DNA of 8,582 bases from Ignavibacteria bacterium (GTDB lineage Bacteria; Bacteroidota; Ignavibacteria; Ignavibacteriales; Ignavibacteriaceae): assembly GCA_029863735.1 (NCBI GenBank), contig JAOTUT010000049.1, forward strand, positions 1 through 8,582, in the 5' to 3' direction. Below the pieces are notes generated by a model. It searched no databases and had not been told where the DNA came from. It saw nothing but the letters and a program-made list of their open reading frames with translations. A program made the position numbers and the translations under genes. This document shows, piece by piece, positions 1 to 6,813 of the stretch (position 1 is its first letter; every line of letters starts with the position of its first letter).

Positions 1-789
1 TATTCTTGTTGGATTCAATGAAACATTCTTAATGATAAGTTCAGAATTTTCTGTTATCAAAGTCAAAACAATGAAGAACATAGCAGAAGAAATATCGCCT
101 GGGATGAAATATTCCTTAGGTTCCGGGAAAAAATCTCGAGAAACATATGAAATAATTTTTCCTTCGTGCTCAACTACTTTCAACCCCAGCAAATTTTCAG
201 TGTGGTTTCTTGTTGGGGTAGATTCAATAACTAATGTCTCACTATCCAAATGTAATCCGGTGAACAGAATTGCACTTTTAACCTGAGCGCTGGCAACAGG
301 CAGCTGATAATGTATTGATTTTAAGCTTTCTGGTGGAGAAATATGAAGTGGAAGTCTTCCTTCATCATTAGCTCTTATTTTAGCACCTATTTCAGATAAC
401 GGTTCGATAATGCGTTTCATTGGTCTTGATGAGAGAGATTCGTCGCCAGTTACAAATGATTCAAAATTTTGAGCGACAAGTATTCCTGCCAGTAATCGTG
501 CGGTAGTTCCTGAATTGCCGGCATAGACAGATTTTGTTGGTCGCTGATATCCCTTGTATCCATTACCAAATACTGTAACTGTATCGCTAGAATATTTAAT
601 CTTGATTCCCAAACTTTCCAAACAATTCATAGTTGATTTAATATCATCATTGATTGGAAGATTTTTTATTTCAGATTTTCCTTTGGCAAGAGAGGATATA
701 AGTAAAGCACGATGAGAAATAGATTTGTCTCCCGGGAAAGAAAGAGTGCCTTTAACATAATTAATATTCTGAAACTGCTGATTCTTCAT
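1..789 (-). CDS. aroA: 3-phosphoshikimate 1-carboxyvinyltransferase (EPSP synthase), 3' end outside the window
   Basis: This enzyme transfers the enolpyruvyl group of phosphoenolpyruvate to shikimate-3-phosphate, the sixth step of the shikimate pathway to chorismate, in the cytoplasm. Reading the complement from the ATG at 789 gives 263 open codons up to the window edge, out of about 430 usual for the family, so roughly the C-terminal 40% is missing by truncation. Visible family motifs are PGDKSISHR (19-27, the substrate-binding Lys/Ser/Arg), GNSGTTAR (91-98, the PEP/glyphosate loop), SSRPM (120-124), SAQVKSA (167-173), TRNHTE (193-198) and PGDISSAMFF (230-239). The GNSGTT and SAQVK forms resemble class II (Bacillus-like) enzymes rather than the GNAGTAMRPL of class I. 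That class assignment is inference. An in-frame TGA directly precedes the ATG, which fixes the start. The gene lies 14 bases after trmH and no strong Shine-Dalgarno is seen, so it is probably the last visible gene of the minus-strand operon. Confidence 0.96.
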   Translation of the reverse strand, partial: MKNQQFQNINYVKGTLSFPGDKSISHRALLISSLAKGKSEIKNLPINDDIKSTMNCLESLGIKIKYSSDTVTVFGNGYKGYQRPTKSVYAGNSGTTARLLAGILVAQNFESFVTGDESLSSRPMKRIIEPLSEIGAKIRANDEGRLPLHISPPESLKSIHYQLPVASAQVKSAILFTGLHLDSETLVIESTPTRNHTENLLGLKVVEHEGKIISYVSRDFFPEPKEYFIPGDISSAMFFIVLTLITENSELIIKNVSLNPTRI

Positions 790-803
790 TCACTTTTGTT
801 GGC

Positions 804-1400
804 TTACTTTTTCGCCCATTCATCAATTAGTTTTTTCAATTCTTTTGAACTTGATTCGCTTTTATCAAACAGGCCAATAGCTATTCTCTGTCTTACAGCT
901 TCATAAACCGATATTGCAGTCGAAACAGATACATTGAGACTCTGAACCATACCATACATTGGTATGTAAAACATTTCATCTGCAAGTTCTTCAGCTTCTT
1001 TTGATAGTCCTCTGTGCTCGTTACCGAAAACTAGCACAGATTTTTTGGTGAAATCAAGCTCGTATAAACTTTTTGCTTCGCTATTAAGCGATGATGCATA
1101 CACAGCAAACTTTTCTTTTTTTAGTTGATTGTAACATTCCTCAACAGTTTTAAACTTTTCTCTTTCAATCCACTTATAAGCTGAGGCGGAAGATTTTTTA
1201 CCTATCTTTGGAAATTTTTCGATGTTATAAATTAAGGATACTTTAGGAATTCCTGCTGCATCACATGTTCTAAATATTGCACTAACGTTGTGTGGATCGT
1301 GAATGTTTTCAATGGTGACGTGAAGAGATGGTTGCCGTTTCGATAGCACCCATTTAATTTTTTCAATTCTTTTTTCGGTTCTAAAATATGAGTCAGACAC
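804..1400 (-). CDS. trmH: TrmH-type tRNA (guanosine-2'-O)-methyltransferase (SPOUT family)
   Basis: The protein is a SPOUT-fold, SAM-dependent ribose methyltransferase, most likely making Gm18 in the D-loop of tRNAs. All three SpoU/TrmH motifs are present: motif 1 NIHDPHNVSAIFRTCDAAG (32-50), motif 2 VLVFGNEHRGLS (122-133) in the trefoil knot, and motif 3 IPMYGMVQSLNVSVSTAIS (146-164). The residues corresponding to the Thermus TrmH active site appear as R44, E128, S154 and N156. The N-terminal helix RIEKIKWVLSKRQPSL is the TrmH type, not the longer L30e-like domain of TrmB/RlmB enzymes. At 198 residues it is close to the Thermus enzyme and shorter than the E. coli one, whose C-terminal tail is longer. 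The start is GTG at 1400; an in-frame TAG lies a few codons upstream, and the frame overlaps the preceding HicB-like gene by 8 bases, which suggests translational coupling. Specificity for G18 rather than another 2'-O position is inferred from family resemblance only. Confidence 0.9.
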   Translation of the reverse strand: MSDSYFRTEKRIEKIKWVLSKRQPSLHVTIENIHDPHNVSAIFRTCDAAGIPKVSLIYNIEKFPKIGKKSSASAYKWIEREKFKTVEECYNQLKKEKFAVYASSLNSEAKSLYELDFTKKSVLVFGNEHRGLSKEAEELADEMFYIPMYGMVQSLNVSVSTAISVYEAVRQRIAIGLFDKSESSSKELKKLIDEWAKK

Positions 1401-1620
1401 TTTTATAAAATACTAATTTATAAACAGTATGATCTTTTAATTTGCTGGCTTTGTCGAGCTTAAATTTTTTTATTTCAGTTTTAAGGTAGAATGAAGCTAA
1501 TTCGAGTATTTTGGATAAAACGGTGTCTTCATCAGGAGCCCAACTCTCGCAGCCGCTAAGTGAAGGGATCTCTGCAGTGTAACCGTCGTTAGTTTTTTTA
1601 ACCACAACATCAAGTATCAT
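1393..1620 (-). CDS. HicB-like small protein without a HicA partner
   Basis: This is a 75-residue protein with the pattern of the HicB-like antitoxin fold (the UPF0150-type partial RNase H fold): a first strand MILDVVVKK, then DGYTAEIPSLSGCESWAPDEDTV (13-35), matching the family's 'DGYxAxxPxLxGCxSxGxTxxEA' consensus, followed by a helix LSKILELASFYLK. The C-terminal part is a short lysine-rich stretch ending in a hydrophobic strand, with no recognisable helix-turn-helix or ribbon-helix-helix DNA-binding domain. No HicA-like double-stranded RNA-binding toxin gene lies beside it. It sits 12 bases after deoC and overlaps trmH by 8 bases, so it is expressed as part of the metabolic operon. The fold assignment is reasonably strong. 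An antitoxin role is not supported by the context, and the function is unknown. Confidence 0.75.
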   Translation of the reverse strand: MILDVVVKKTNDGYTAEIPSLSGCESWAPDEDTVLSKILELASFYLKTEIKKFKLDKASKLKDHTVYKLVFYKSV

Positions 1621-1632
1621 CGGATAGGTAAT

Positions 1633-2478
1633 TTAGCTTGAAACAATTTTAACGCTTGCACTTGCTCCGATTCTATCTGCACCTGAAGCGATCATTGCTT
1701 CGGCATCAGCTTTGGATCGGATACCTCCCGCAGCTTTTACACCTATCGAACTACCAACCACATATTTCATTAAAGCAACATCACCAACGGTTGCACCACC
1801 TTTACTGAATCCAGTTGATGTCTTCACAAAATCGGCTCCAACTTTTTTGCAGATAAGACAGGCTTTTACTTTTTCCTCATCATTTAATAATGCGGCTTCT
1901 ATGATTACTTTAACCAGTGCATTTACCTTTTTAGCTTCATGCACTACTTGAGTAACATCATTCTCAATGTAATCATAATCTCCTGCTTTCAACCTTCCAA
2001 CATTTATCACCATATCAATTTCTGTTGCACCATATTGAATTGCTTGTTCGGTTTCAAATTTCTTTACTTCAGTTGTGTTTGCACCAAGAGGAAAACCAAC
2101 AACTGTACAAACTCTTACATCCGTTCCATTCAATATTGAAGAGCATAAGGAGACGTATCCAGGATTAACACAGACGGATGCAAAGTGATATTTCTTTGCT
2201 TCCTCACAAAGCTCTGTTATCTCTGCGGGAGTTGCATCAGGTTTAAGCATTGTGTGATCAATTTTAGAAGCAATATTTTTATCCTTTAAAGAATTTCCTA
2301 TCCCCTTTCCTGCTGCAATTCTTGATGCTCCAACGTCAACAATATTCATTACAGTTTTTGGTTGAGTGATTACATTGGTTTCCCATCCTTTGCAAGAATC
2401 ACCATAACAGTAATAATCTTTTAAGACTTTTTCAAGAAATTCCTGAGAAACATCATCATCAGATATTTTATGGTTCAT
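1633..2478 (-). CDS. deoC: Deoxyribose-phosphate aldolase with an N-terminal extension
   Basis: DeoC cleaves 2-deoxyribose-5-phosphate to acetaldehyde and glyceraldehyde-3-phosphate, the last step of deoxynucleoside catabolism. Counting from the start chosen here (281 residues), the class I aldolase TIM barrel begins near IDHTMLKP (73-80). Its catalytic residues are visible: D155 in EIDMVINVG, the Schiff-base lysine K219 in FVKTSTGF, and the second lysine K248 in VKAAGGIR. The protein is longer than the E. coli enzyme (about 259). The first ~70 residues form an extension with two cysteines in CYGDSC (24-29) and a [17 protein letters not shown] segment before the barrel. An ATG at 2490 would add four residues and overlap folD by 11 bases. 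I prefer the ATG at 2478 because GGAG (2485-2488) stands six bases upstream of it and the ATG at 2490 has no such site. The gene follows folD directly. Confidence 0.95.
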   Translation of the reverse strand: MNHKISDDDVSQEFLEKVLKDYYCYGDSCKGWETNVITQPKTVMNIVDVGASRIAAGKGIGNSLKDKNIASKIDHTMLKPDATPAEITELCEEAKKYHFASVCVNPGYVSLCSSILNGTDVRVCTVVGFPLGANTTEVKKFETEQAIQYGATEIDMVINVGRLKAGDYDYIENDVTQVVHEAKKVNALVKVIIEAALLNDEEKVKACLICKKVGADFVKTSTGFSKGGATVGDVALMKYVVGSSIGVKAAGGIRSKADAEAMIASGADRIGASASVKIVSS

Positions 2479-2479
2479 T

Positions 2480-3358
2480 TTATTCTCCATACATTAAAAA
2501 AGCTTCATAAGTATTTTTTAATAACATCGCAATTGTCATTGGTCCAACTCCACCCGGAACCGGTGTAATATAAGATGCTTTCTTCGATACTTCTTCAAAG
2601 TCAACGTCACCAACAAGTCGATAACCTTTTGTTGCTGACTTATCTTCTACCCTGTTTATTCCTACATCGATAACTACAGCTCCTTCACTAACCATATCTG
2701 CTTTAACAAATTTCGGAGAACCCATTGCCGCAACAAGAATATCTGCTTGCTTCGTATAGTAAGAAACATCTGGTGCAGCGGAATGACAAACTGTTACAAT
2801 CGAATTAGCGAATTCATTTTTCTGAAGCATAATATTTGCAATCGGTTTACCGACAATATTACTTCTGCCAAGCACAACAAGATGCTTTCCTTTTGTTTCA
2901 ATGTTATATCTGATAAGCAATTCCTGAATGCCAGCTGGGGTACAGGATCGAAAAGCTGGTTTTCCAATTACAAGATTTCCAACACTGATTGGGTGAAAGC
3001 CGTCTACATCTTTCTTAGGTGAAATTGCTTCGATAACTTTATCTTCATCAATATGTTTTGGAAGTGGAAGCTGAACAAGTATACCGTGAAATTGTTTATT
3101 GTTATTGTAGGATTCGAGTAATTGAAGCAGATCATCTTCTTTCATATCGGCAGGATATCTTTCTGTCTTCGCTCGCATTCCGATTTCTTCACAGGCTTTG
3201 GCTTTGCCTTTAACATAGCTTTCTGATGCAGGATTATCACCAACGAGAATTGCTACTAAACCTGGCACATCACCCTTGGAAGATTTAATTTTTCCAATAT
3301 CAGCCTTTAATTCATTCCTGATGTCCTGGGCTATTTTTTTCCCATCGAGGATTGTCAT
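2480..3358 (-). CDS. folD: Bifunctional methylenetetrahydrofolate dehydrogenase / methenyltetrahydrofolate cyclohydrolase
   Basis: FolD interconverts 5,10-methylene-, 5,10-methenyl- and 10-formyl-tetrahydrofolate with NADP(H), supplying one-carbon units for purine and formyl-methionine synthesis. At 292 residues it has the normal length. The N-terminal catalytic domain has Tyr48 and the cyclohydrolase lysine Lys52 in [15 protein letters not shown], Gln96 in GILVQLPLP, and Asp119 in KKDVDGFHP. The Rossmann-type cofactor domain carries [12 protein letters not shown] (161-172), VTVCHS (188-193) and the C-terminal signature [11 protein letters not shown] (265-275). Its ATG overlaps the stop of the upstream ymdB-type gene as ATGA, a standard sign of translational coupling. 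Nothing in the sequence suggests loss of either activity. Confidence 0.97.
   Translation of the reverse strand: MTILDGKKIAQDIRNELKADIGKIKSSKGDVPGLVAILVGDNPASESYVKGKAKACEEIGMRAKTERYPADMKEDDLLQLLESYNNNKQFHGILVQLPLPKHIDEDKVIEAISPKKDVDGFHPISVGNLVIGKPAFRSCTPAGIQELLIRYNIETKGKHLVVLGRSNIVGKPIANIMLQKNEFANSIVTVCHSAAPDVSYYTKQADILVAAMGSPKFVKADMVSEGAVVIDVGINRVEDKSATKGYRLVGDVDFEEVSKKASYITPVPGGVGPMTIAMLLKNTYEAFLMYGE
2485..2488 (-). promoter_or_regulatory. Shine-Dalgarno of deoC, deciding its start
   Basis: On the minus strand GGAG is followed by six bases (AATAAA) and then ATG at 2478. The site lies inside the last codons of folD. The competing ATG at 2490 starts upstream of this GGAG and has no purine-rich site at a useful distance. 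This favours the start at 2478. The effect is inferred from spacing alone. Confidence 0.55.
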
Positions 3359-4161
3359 GATTCAATAGTTCTAATAAACTCGGGGAATATAATTCTTTCT
3401 ATATGAACAGTTTTACCCGAGCTTGTATCCACTTTCAATAAAAGACCGCAAAGATGAACGTCATTTGTTGCTGCTTCATACTTTTGCGGAGTTTGATATA
3501 AAAACCTGTTTACCGCTGCCTGAACTTTCATTCCAATGACAGACTCATACGGACCGGACATGCCAACATCCGTAATATAGCCAGTTCCTTTCGGCATAAT
3601 CCTTTCGTCAGCAGTTTGAACATGTGTGTGAGTTCCAATGAGGGCACTAATTCTACCATCAAGATAATGTGACATTGCAATTTTTTCTGCAGTTGCTTCA
3701 GCGTGAAAATCAACAAAAATAACTTTTGTTTCTGTGTTAAGTCTGTTTAAAACCCAATCAGCGGATCTGAAAGGACAATCAATTGCTGCCATAAATGTTC
3801 TTCCCTGAAGATTCACCACTGCTACTTTTCCTTTTTTTGTTTCAGTGATATGATAACCGTTACCATAAGTTCCTTTAGGATAATTTAACGGACGCAGCGC
3901 TCTTGGTTCTTTTTTCAGATAATCCTGAGAGAGATGTTTGTCCCAGGTATGGTTTCCCCCGGTTAAAACGTGGACTCCTAATTCAAAAAGGATGTTACCT
4001 TCTTTTTCAGTACAGCCTTTGCCGTCGGAGGCATTTTCCCCGTTAGCAATTACTAAATCTGCTTTGTATTTCTGAATAAGTCCGGGAAGCCAGGTTTGGA
4101 CAAGATCCATTCCCGGTTTTCCAACTATGTCACCTATGAAGAGTATATTAATTGAAGGCAT
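3355..4161 (-). CDS. ymdB: YmdB-type metallophosphoesterase (TIGR00282 family)
   Basis: This is a dinuclear-metal phosphoesterase of the YmdB/DR1281 family. Members hydrolyse 2',3'- or 3',5'-cyclic nucleotides, and in Bacillus subtilis YmdB affects biofilm and sporulation decisions. The full set of metal-binding residues known for the family is visible, each offset by three from the Bacillus numbering: D11 (GDIVGKPG), E42 and N43 (ANGENASDGKG), N70 and H71 (TGGNHTWDK), H153 (FVDFHAEAT), and H178 and H180 (GTHTHVQTADE). The later segment YITDVGMSGPYESVIG (195-210) is also characteristic. The length of 268 matches the family. It is the first gene of the minus-strand operon and overlaps folD by four bases. 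There is no clear Shine-Dalgarno in its A/T-rich leader. The physiological substrate cannot be told from sequence, and the symbol is by family resemblance. Confidence 0.92.
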   Translation of the reverse strand: MPSINILFIGDIVGKPGMDLVQTWLPGLIQKYKADLVIANGENASDGKGCTEKEGNILFELGVHVLTGGNHTWDKHLSQDYLKKEPRALRPLNYPKGTYGNGYHITETKKGKVAVVNLQGRTFMAAIDCPFRSADWVLNRLNTETKVIFVDFHAEATAEKIAMSHYLDGRISALIGTHTHVQTADERIMPKGTGYITDVGMSGPYESVIGMKVQAAVNRFLYQTPQKYEAATNDVHLCGLLLKVDTSSGKTVHIERIIFPEFIRTIES

Positions 4162-4184
4162 ATAAGTGTGATTTTTTGGTGCAA

Positions 4185-4212
4185 AATATATCTATAATCG
4201 GGGAAAGTTCAC
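4185..4212 (-). promoter_or_regulatory. Candidate promoter of the ymdB-folD-deoC-trmH-aroA operon
   Basis: On the minus strand upstream of the ymdB-type gene, GTGAAC (4207-4212) and TATATT (4185-4190) are separated by 16 bases and resemble -35 and -10 boxes of a sigma-70 type promoter. The same TATATTTTG also comes close to the Bacteroidota TAnnTTTG -7 element. The match is modest and the AT content is high, so this is tentative. The remaining 4162-4355 stretch is AT-rich, and I see no coding remnant and no GC-rich terminator hairpin in it. Confidence 0.25.
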
Positions 4213-4355
4213 AGGAATGAATTCATAAAGCTAAACTAAGTAATGGTAAAATCTTAGAAACAAATTTTTACCCTAAAATTAAAACTTGCAATTGTAGTAA
4301 TATTGAATGAAAATTTAATAAAGAATTTCATTTGGTAGGAAATGAGTTTTGCAAA

Positions 4356-4889
4356 TCAAAGTTCCCACGCAAATCCAATGTTTAAACCAATGACTCCATT
4401 AAAATCGTCTGAATAATAGTATTGATCAGCAATGATTGAATAAGTTAATCCATTTGGAAAAGGTTTTTGATAGGACAATTCAAAGGATAAGAATGTCTTC
4501 TGGACTTTGATTTTATATCCAATTCCTAATGTTGGCAACATGTATAAATCATCTCTTATTTTTGTTGAATTTCCTCCACCTCCAACATTTCCATGTAATT
4601 TCAATCCAATAATTAAATATATTGGTGTTTCAATTGGGAATATCTTTAAATAACCACCGAAATAAAATCCATTAAAATTTGAAGCGATAGAAACACCAGG
4701 TCTAAATTCTATTTCCATTAATTGGTTAATCGAATAATTAATGGATAAATTTAGATTCAAACCCGCCTCAAAGCCTTCATCAAATATTAGAATATCCACA
4801 CCATTTCCAATCCCAAGTGAAGTGGTTTGCGACATTATTAATCCAGTTGAGAATACAAGAAACAAAATTATGATACGTGTTTTTCTCAC
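4356..4889 (-). CDS. Small exported outer-membrane beta-barrel-like protein of unknown function
   Basis: The 177-residue protein begins with a typical Sec signal peptide: a basic start MRKTR, a hydrophobic core IIILFLVFSTGLI and a probable cleavage near MS-QTT (after residue 20 or 21). The rest shows alternating polar/hydrophobic stretches rich in Gly, Tyr and Phe, for example GFYFGGYLKIFPI, TPIYLIIGLKLHGNV, YMLPTLGIGYKIKV, TFLSFELSYQ and FNGVIGLNIGFAWEL. This fits an eight-stranded outer-membrane barrel with periplasmic turns. The mature length of about 157 is typical of small OmpA/OmpX-like barrels, but I recognise no specific family. The start is GTG at 4889, preceded by a strong GGGGG site six bases upstream. 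It is transcribed toward the ymdB operon, with a 194-base gap before it, and is probably a single gene. Role unknown. Confidence 0.72.
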   Translation of the reverse strand: MRKTRIIILFLVFSTGLIMSQTTSLGIGNGVDILIFDEGFEAGLNLNLSINYSINQLMEIEFRPGVSIASNFNGFYFGGYLKIFPIETPIYLIIGLKLHGNVGGGGNSTKIRDDLYMLPTLGIGYKIKVQKTFLSFELSYQKPFPNGLTYSIIADQYYYSDDFNGVIGLNIGFAWEL

Positions 4890-4895
4890 TTTTAA

Positions 4896-4900
4896 CCCCC
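4896..4900 (-). promoter_or_regulatory. Strong ribosome binding site of the GTG-started beta-barrel gene
   Basis: On the minus strand AGGGGG stands six bases (TTAAAA) before the GTG at 4889. This is one of the clearest Shine-Dalgarno-like sites in the window and supports the GTG start, which also gives the best signal peptide. Confidence 0.55.
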
Positions 4901-4920
4901 TATAAGAAACTGTAGAGTTT

Positions 4921-5118
4921 TCAAATGTTTTGTTTCACCCCCTTTGGTGCAGAATCAGTTTTCTGTCTAAGAATCAAATTCAACTGTGCAGCACCGTGTT
5001 GTACGTGTCGCATATTGTAGAGAAGCAATTCACATAAACTCATTTCAATTTCTGTTCTTATGTTCGATTCAAAATTAGCTCTTGTCCCATGATAAATCAA
5101 GAATCTACTCCTAATTTT
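4921..5118 (-). pseudogene. C-terminal relic of a DinB-family protein
   Basis: Between the beta-barrel gene and the glycosyltransferase gene the minus strand has an open frame from just after a TAA at 5119-5121 to a TGA at 4921-4923. From an ATG at 5043 it reads 40 residues: MSLCELLLYNMRHVQHGAA, then QLNLILRQKTDSAPKG and a short tail. This closely resembles, from memory, the C-terminal end of DinB-like four-helix proteins, where a conserved 'F(F)ELLLYNMRHVQHHAAQLNLLLRQ..DSAPxWV' segment carries histidines of the metal site. Family members are about 150-170 residues. The preceding ~25 codons are not recognisable, and the plus-strand gene starting at 5151 leaves no room for the rest. The second His of the HH pair reads Gly and the Trp near the end also reads Gly. 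I take it as a decayed gene fragment. A 40-residue functional peptide is possible but has no Shine-Dalgarno. Confidence 0.6.
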
Positions 5119-5150
5119 TTATATTTCAGTTATTCTTATTCAGAAATACT

Positions 5151-6773
5151 ATGCCTAAAAACAAAATAATAATCTTCATTTGCTTACTGGCTTACTTTGC
5201 AATTATCAATTTTTTACGAAATAGCTATCTCTACACTACTATCCTGGATGACGCATATATTTTCTTCAGATATGCCGAGAATATCGTTAACGGCTATGGA
5301 TTTGTCTGGAATATCGGCGAGGCACCAGTAGAAGGTTATACTTCTTTTCTTTATTTATCCACACTAATTATTGCAAAGTTCTTTTCATTTGATTTAGAAT
5401 TGTTTGCCATTTTTTTTGGAACTATAACCTCAGCCTTCACACTTTATTTTGTTTATTTAATTTATGATTATTTGTATTCCAGTAGTCTGACTAGCGCTTC
5501 TGCAAATATTATCGCAGTAATAGTTCTTGCAATTTCTCCTGCGTTCACGTATTGGTGCGCAGCAGGTATGGAAACATCATTCTATTCGATGTTCCTATTA
5601 CTAACAATTTATTATTTTCTAAAGCTGCCTAATTCAGTCAGAGCAAGTCTTATAAAAGGAATATTGTTTGGCTTACTGTGCATGCTGCGATTCGAAGCTG
5701 TTATATTTTTTCTGATTGTACTTTATTATCTGGTTAAGAAAGATAAATCCTTGATCAAAATAAAGATTGATGGAAGTGCGATTATGTTTGTATTGGGTTT
5801 TACAGTAATCTTTGGAACTTATTTTATATGGCGCTGGAGTTACTTCGGATATTTTTTCCCCAATACTTTTTATGCTAAGACAGGTGGAGGGTTGCAGCAA
5901 ATAACAGGAGGGTTTCTTTACATAGTTAAGTCATTAAGATTGTTTTATGGATACGGTTGGATTCCAATTGTTTTTGTTTTGTTATTTTTCAGAAAAAATA
6001 TGTTTACTGAAAAAGCAATATTTTTATTCAGCATTGGATTAGTTTCGCTGGTAACAACCATTTTAATCGGTGGCGATCATTTTCATTTAGGAAGATTTGT
6101 GCTTCCTGTTTTTCCTTTACTGTTCATCTTCTTTCCTCCCGCTCTTGACAAGATGTTGACTGCACAAATAACACATTTGAAGTTAAAATCAACATTTAGA
6201 GCGGTGGTACTTTTTGTGATAGTTGTAGCATTATTAGTAGCTAAGCCTGTTTATCAGGAGGCAATTAGCGGATTTCAAAACCTCCTGGAAGGTAAAAAGG
6301 ACATTTTAGTTGTTTATGATGAATCATCTGAAGAAGACATAATAGACTGGCAACATGGATTTATTATGATGGGATCAGCACTAAAGCTAATAGCCAATAA
6401 AGATGATTACATTGCTGTCGTACCGATCGGTGCTATAAGCTATTTTTCAGATATTAAAGTTATTGACATGGTTGGAATAGTTGATCCGGTAATTGCACAC
6501 GAACAGATTTCGCAAAACCATTTAGAGAAATGGACACCCGGGCATACTAAAGGAGATGGTAAATATATTCTATCGAGAAAACCAAAGTACATTCAACTTA
6601 CAGATTATTTAACACGAAGATCGCTCGAAATACCACACAAGCGATCGCTGCAATTTAGCTCTGTTAAAGAACTCTGGAGAACAAAAGAATTTCATAATGA
6701 TTATGAGTTTTTTCCGATTGAAGTAATCGATGGGTGGTATTACAATCTTTTTAGGAGAAAAAGTTTTCAGTAA
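5151..6773 (+). CDS. GT-C type glycosyltransferase-like polytopic membrane protein
   Basis: The 540-residue protein has about 10-12 hydrophobic segments in residues 5-366 and a soluble C-terminal domain of about 170 residues. The first outer loop carries DDAYI (33-37), the acidic pair typical of GT-C enzymes that use polyprenyl-phosphate sugars, followed by GFVWN and EGYTSFLY (61-68). Later come AAGMETSFY (137-145), LRFEA (179-183), YFGYFFPNTFYAK (231-243) and GGDHFHLGRFVLPVFP (307-322). The soluble part has GAISYFS and VIDMVGIVDPVIAH (437-450), then PGHTKGDGKYILSRKPKY (463-480). This set of motifs recalls bacterial proteins related to the arabinofuranosyltransferase AftB (GT89) and the GT39-like group. 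Donor, acceptor and product are unknown, and cell-envelope glycan or protein glycosylation is inference. An in-frame TAA at 5112 and no other good start support the ATG at 5151. No Shine-Dalgarno is visible. Confidence 0.8.
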   Translation: MPKNKIIIFICLLAYFAIINFLRNSYLYTTILDDAYIFFRYAENIVNGYGFVWNIGEAPVEGYTSFLYLSTLIIAKFFSFDLELFAIFFGTITSAFTLYFVYLIYDYLYSSSLTSASANIIAVIVLAISPAFTYWCAAGMETSFYSMFLLLTIYYFLKLPNSVRASLIKGILFGLLCMLRFEAVIFFLIVLYYLVKKDKSLIKIKIDGSAIMFVLGFTVIFGTYFIWRWSYFGYFFPNTFYAKTGGGLQQITGGFLYIVKSLRLFYGYGWIPIVFVLLFFRKNMFTEKAIFLFSIGLVSLVTTILIGGDHFHLGRFVLPVFPLLFIFFPPALDKMLTAQITHLKLKSTFRAVVLFVIVVALLVAKPVYQEAISGFQNLLEGKKDILVVYDESSEEDIIDWQHGFIMMGSALKLIANKDDYIAVVPIGAISYFSDIKVIDMVGIVDPVIAHEQISQNHLEKWTPGHTKGDGKYILSRKPKYIQLTDYLTRRSLEIPHKRSLQFSSVKELWRTKEFHNDYEFFPIEVIDGWYYNLFRRKSFQ

Positions 6774-6813
6774 ATGTTTTGAAACTAACATTCAAGAGTT
6801 TTACATTTAAAGT

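Noticed and set aside
32..286. Plus-strand open frame of 84 codons at the left edge
   Set aside because: It is antisense to aroA, whose minus-strand translation shows all family motifs across the same bases.
1393..1620. A type II HicAB toxin-antitoxin module
   Set aside because: Only the HicB-like protein is present. No HicA-like short basic protein precedes or follows it on either strand.
4162..4355. Possible small gene or gene relic after the beta-barrel gene, in a 34-codon minus-strand frame
   Set aside because: It has no start with a ribosome site and an AT-driven composition, and it resembles no protein family I know.
4922..4945. AAAGGGGGTGA on the minus strand as a Shine-Dalgarno for a 10-codon TTG-started leader peptide before the beta-barrel gene
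   Set aside because: The bases are better explained as codons (PKGV) of the DinB-family relic, and the supposed TTG start is too far from the G tract.
5673..5900. Minus-strand 75-codon frame inside the glycosyltransferase gene
   Set aside because: It is a shadow of a well-supported membrane protein, and its translation has no domain-like pattern.
6774..6813. Terminator between the glycosyltransferase and the nuclease fusion
   Set aside because: The 40 bases contain no GC-rich stem followed by a T run, so co-transcription is more likely.
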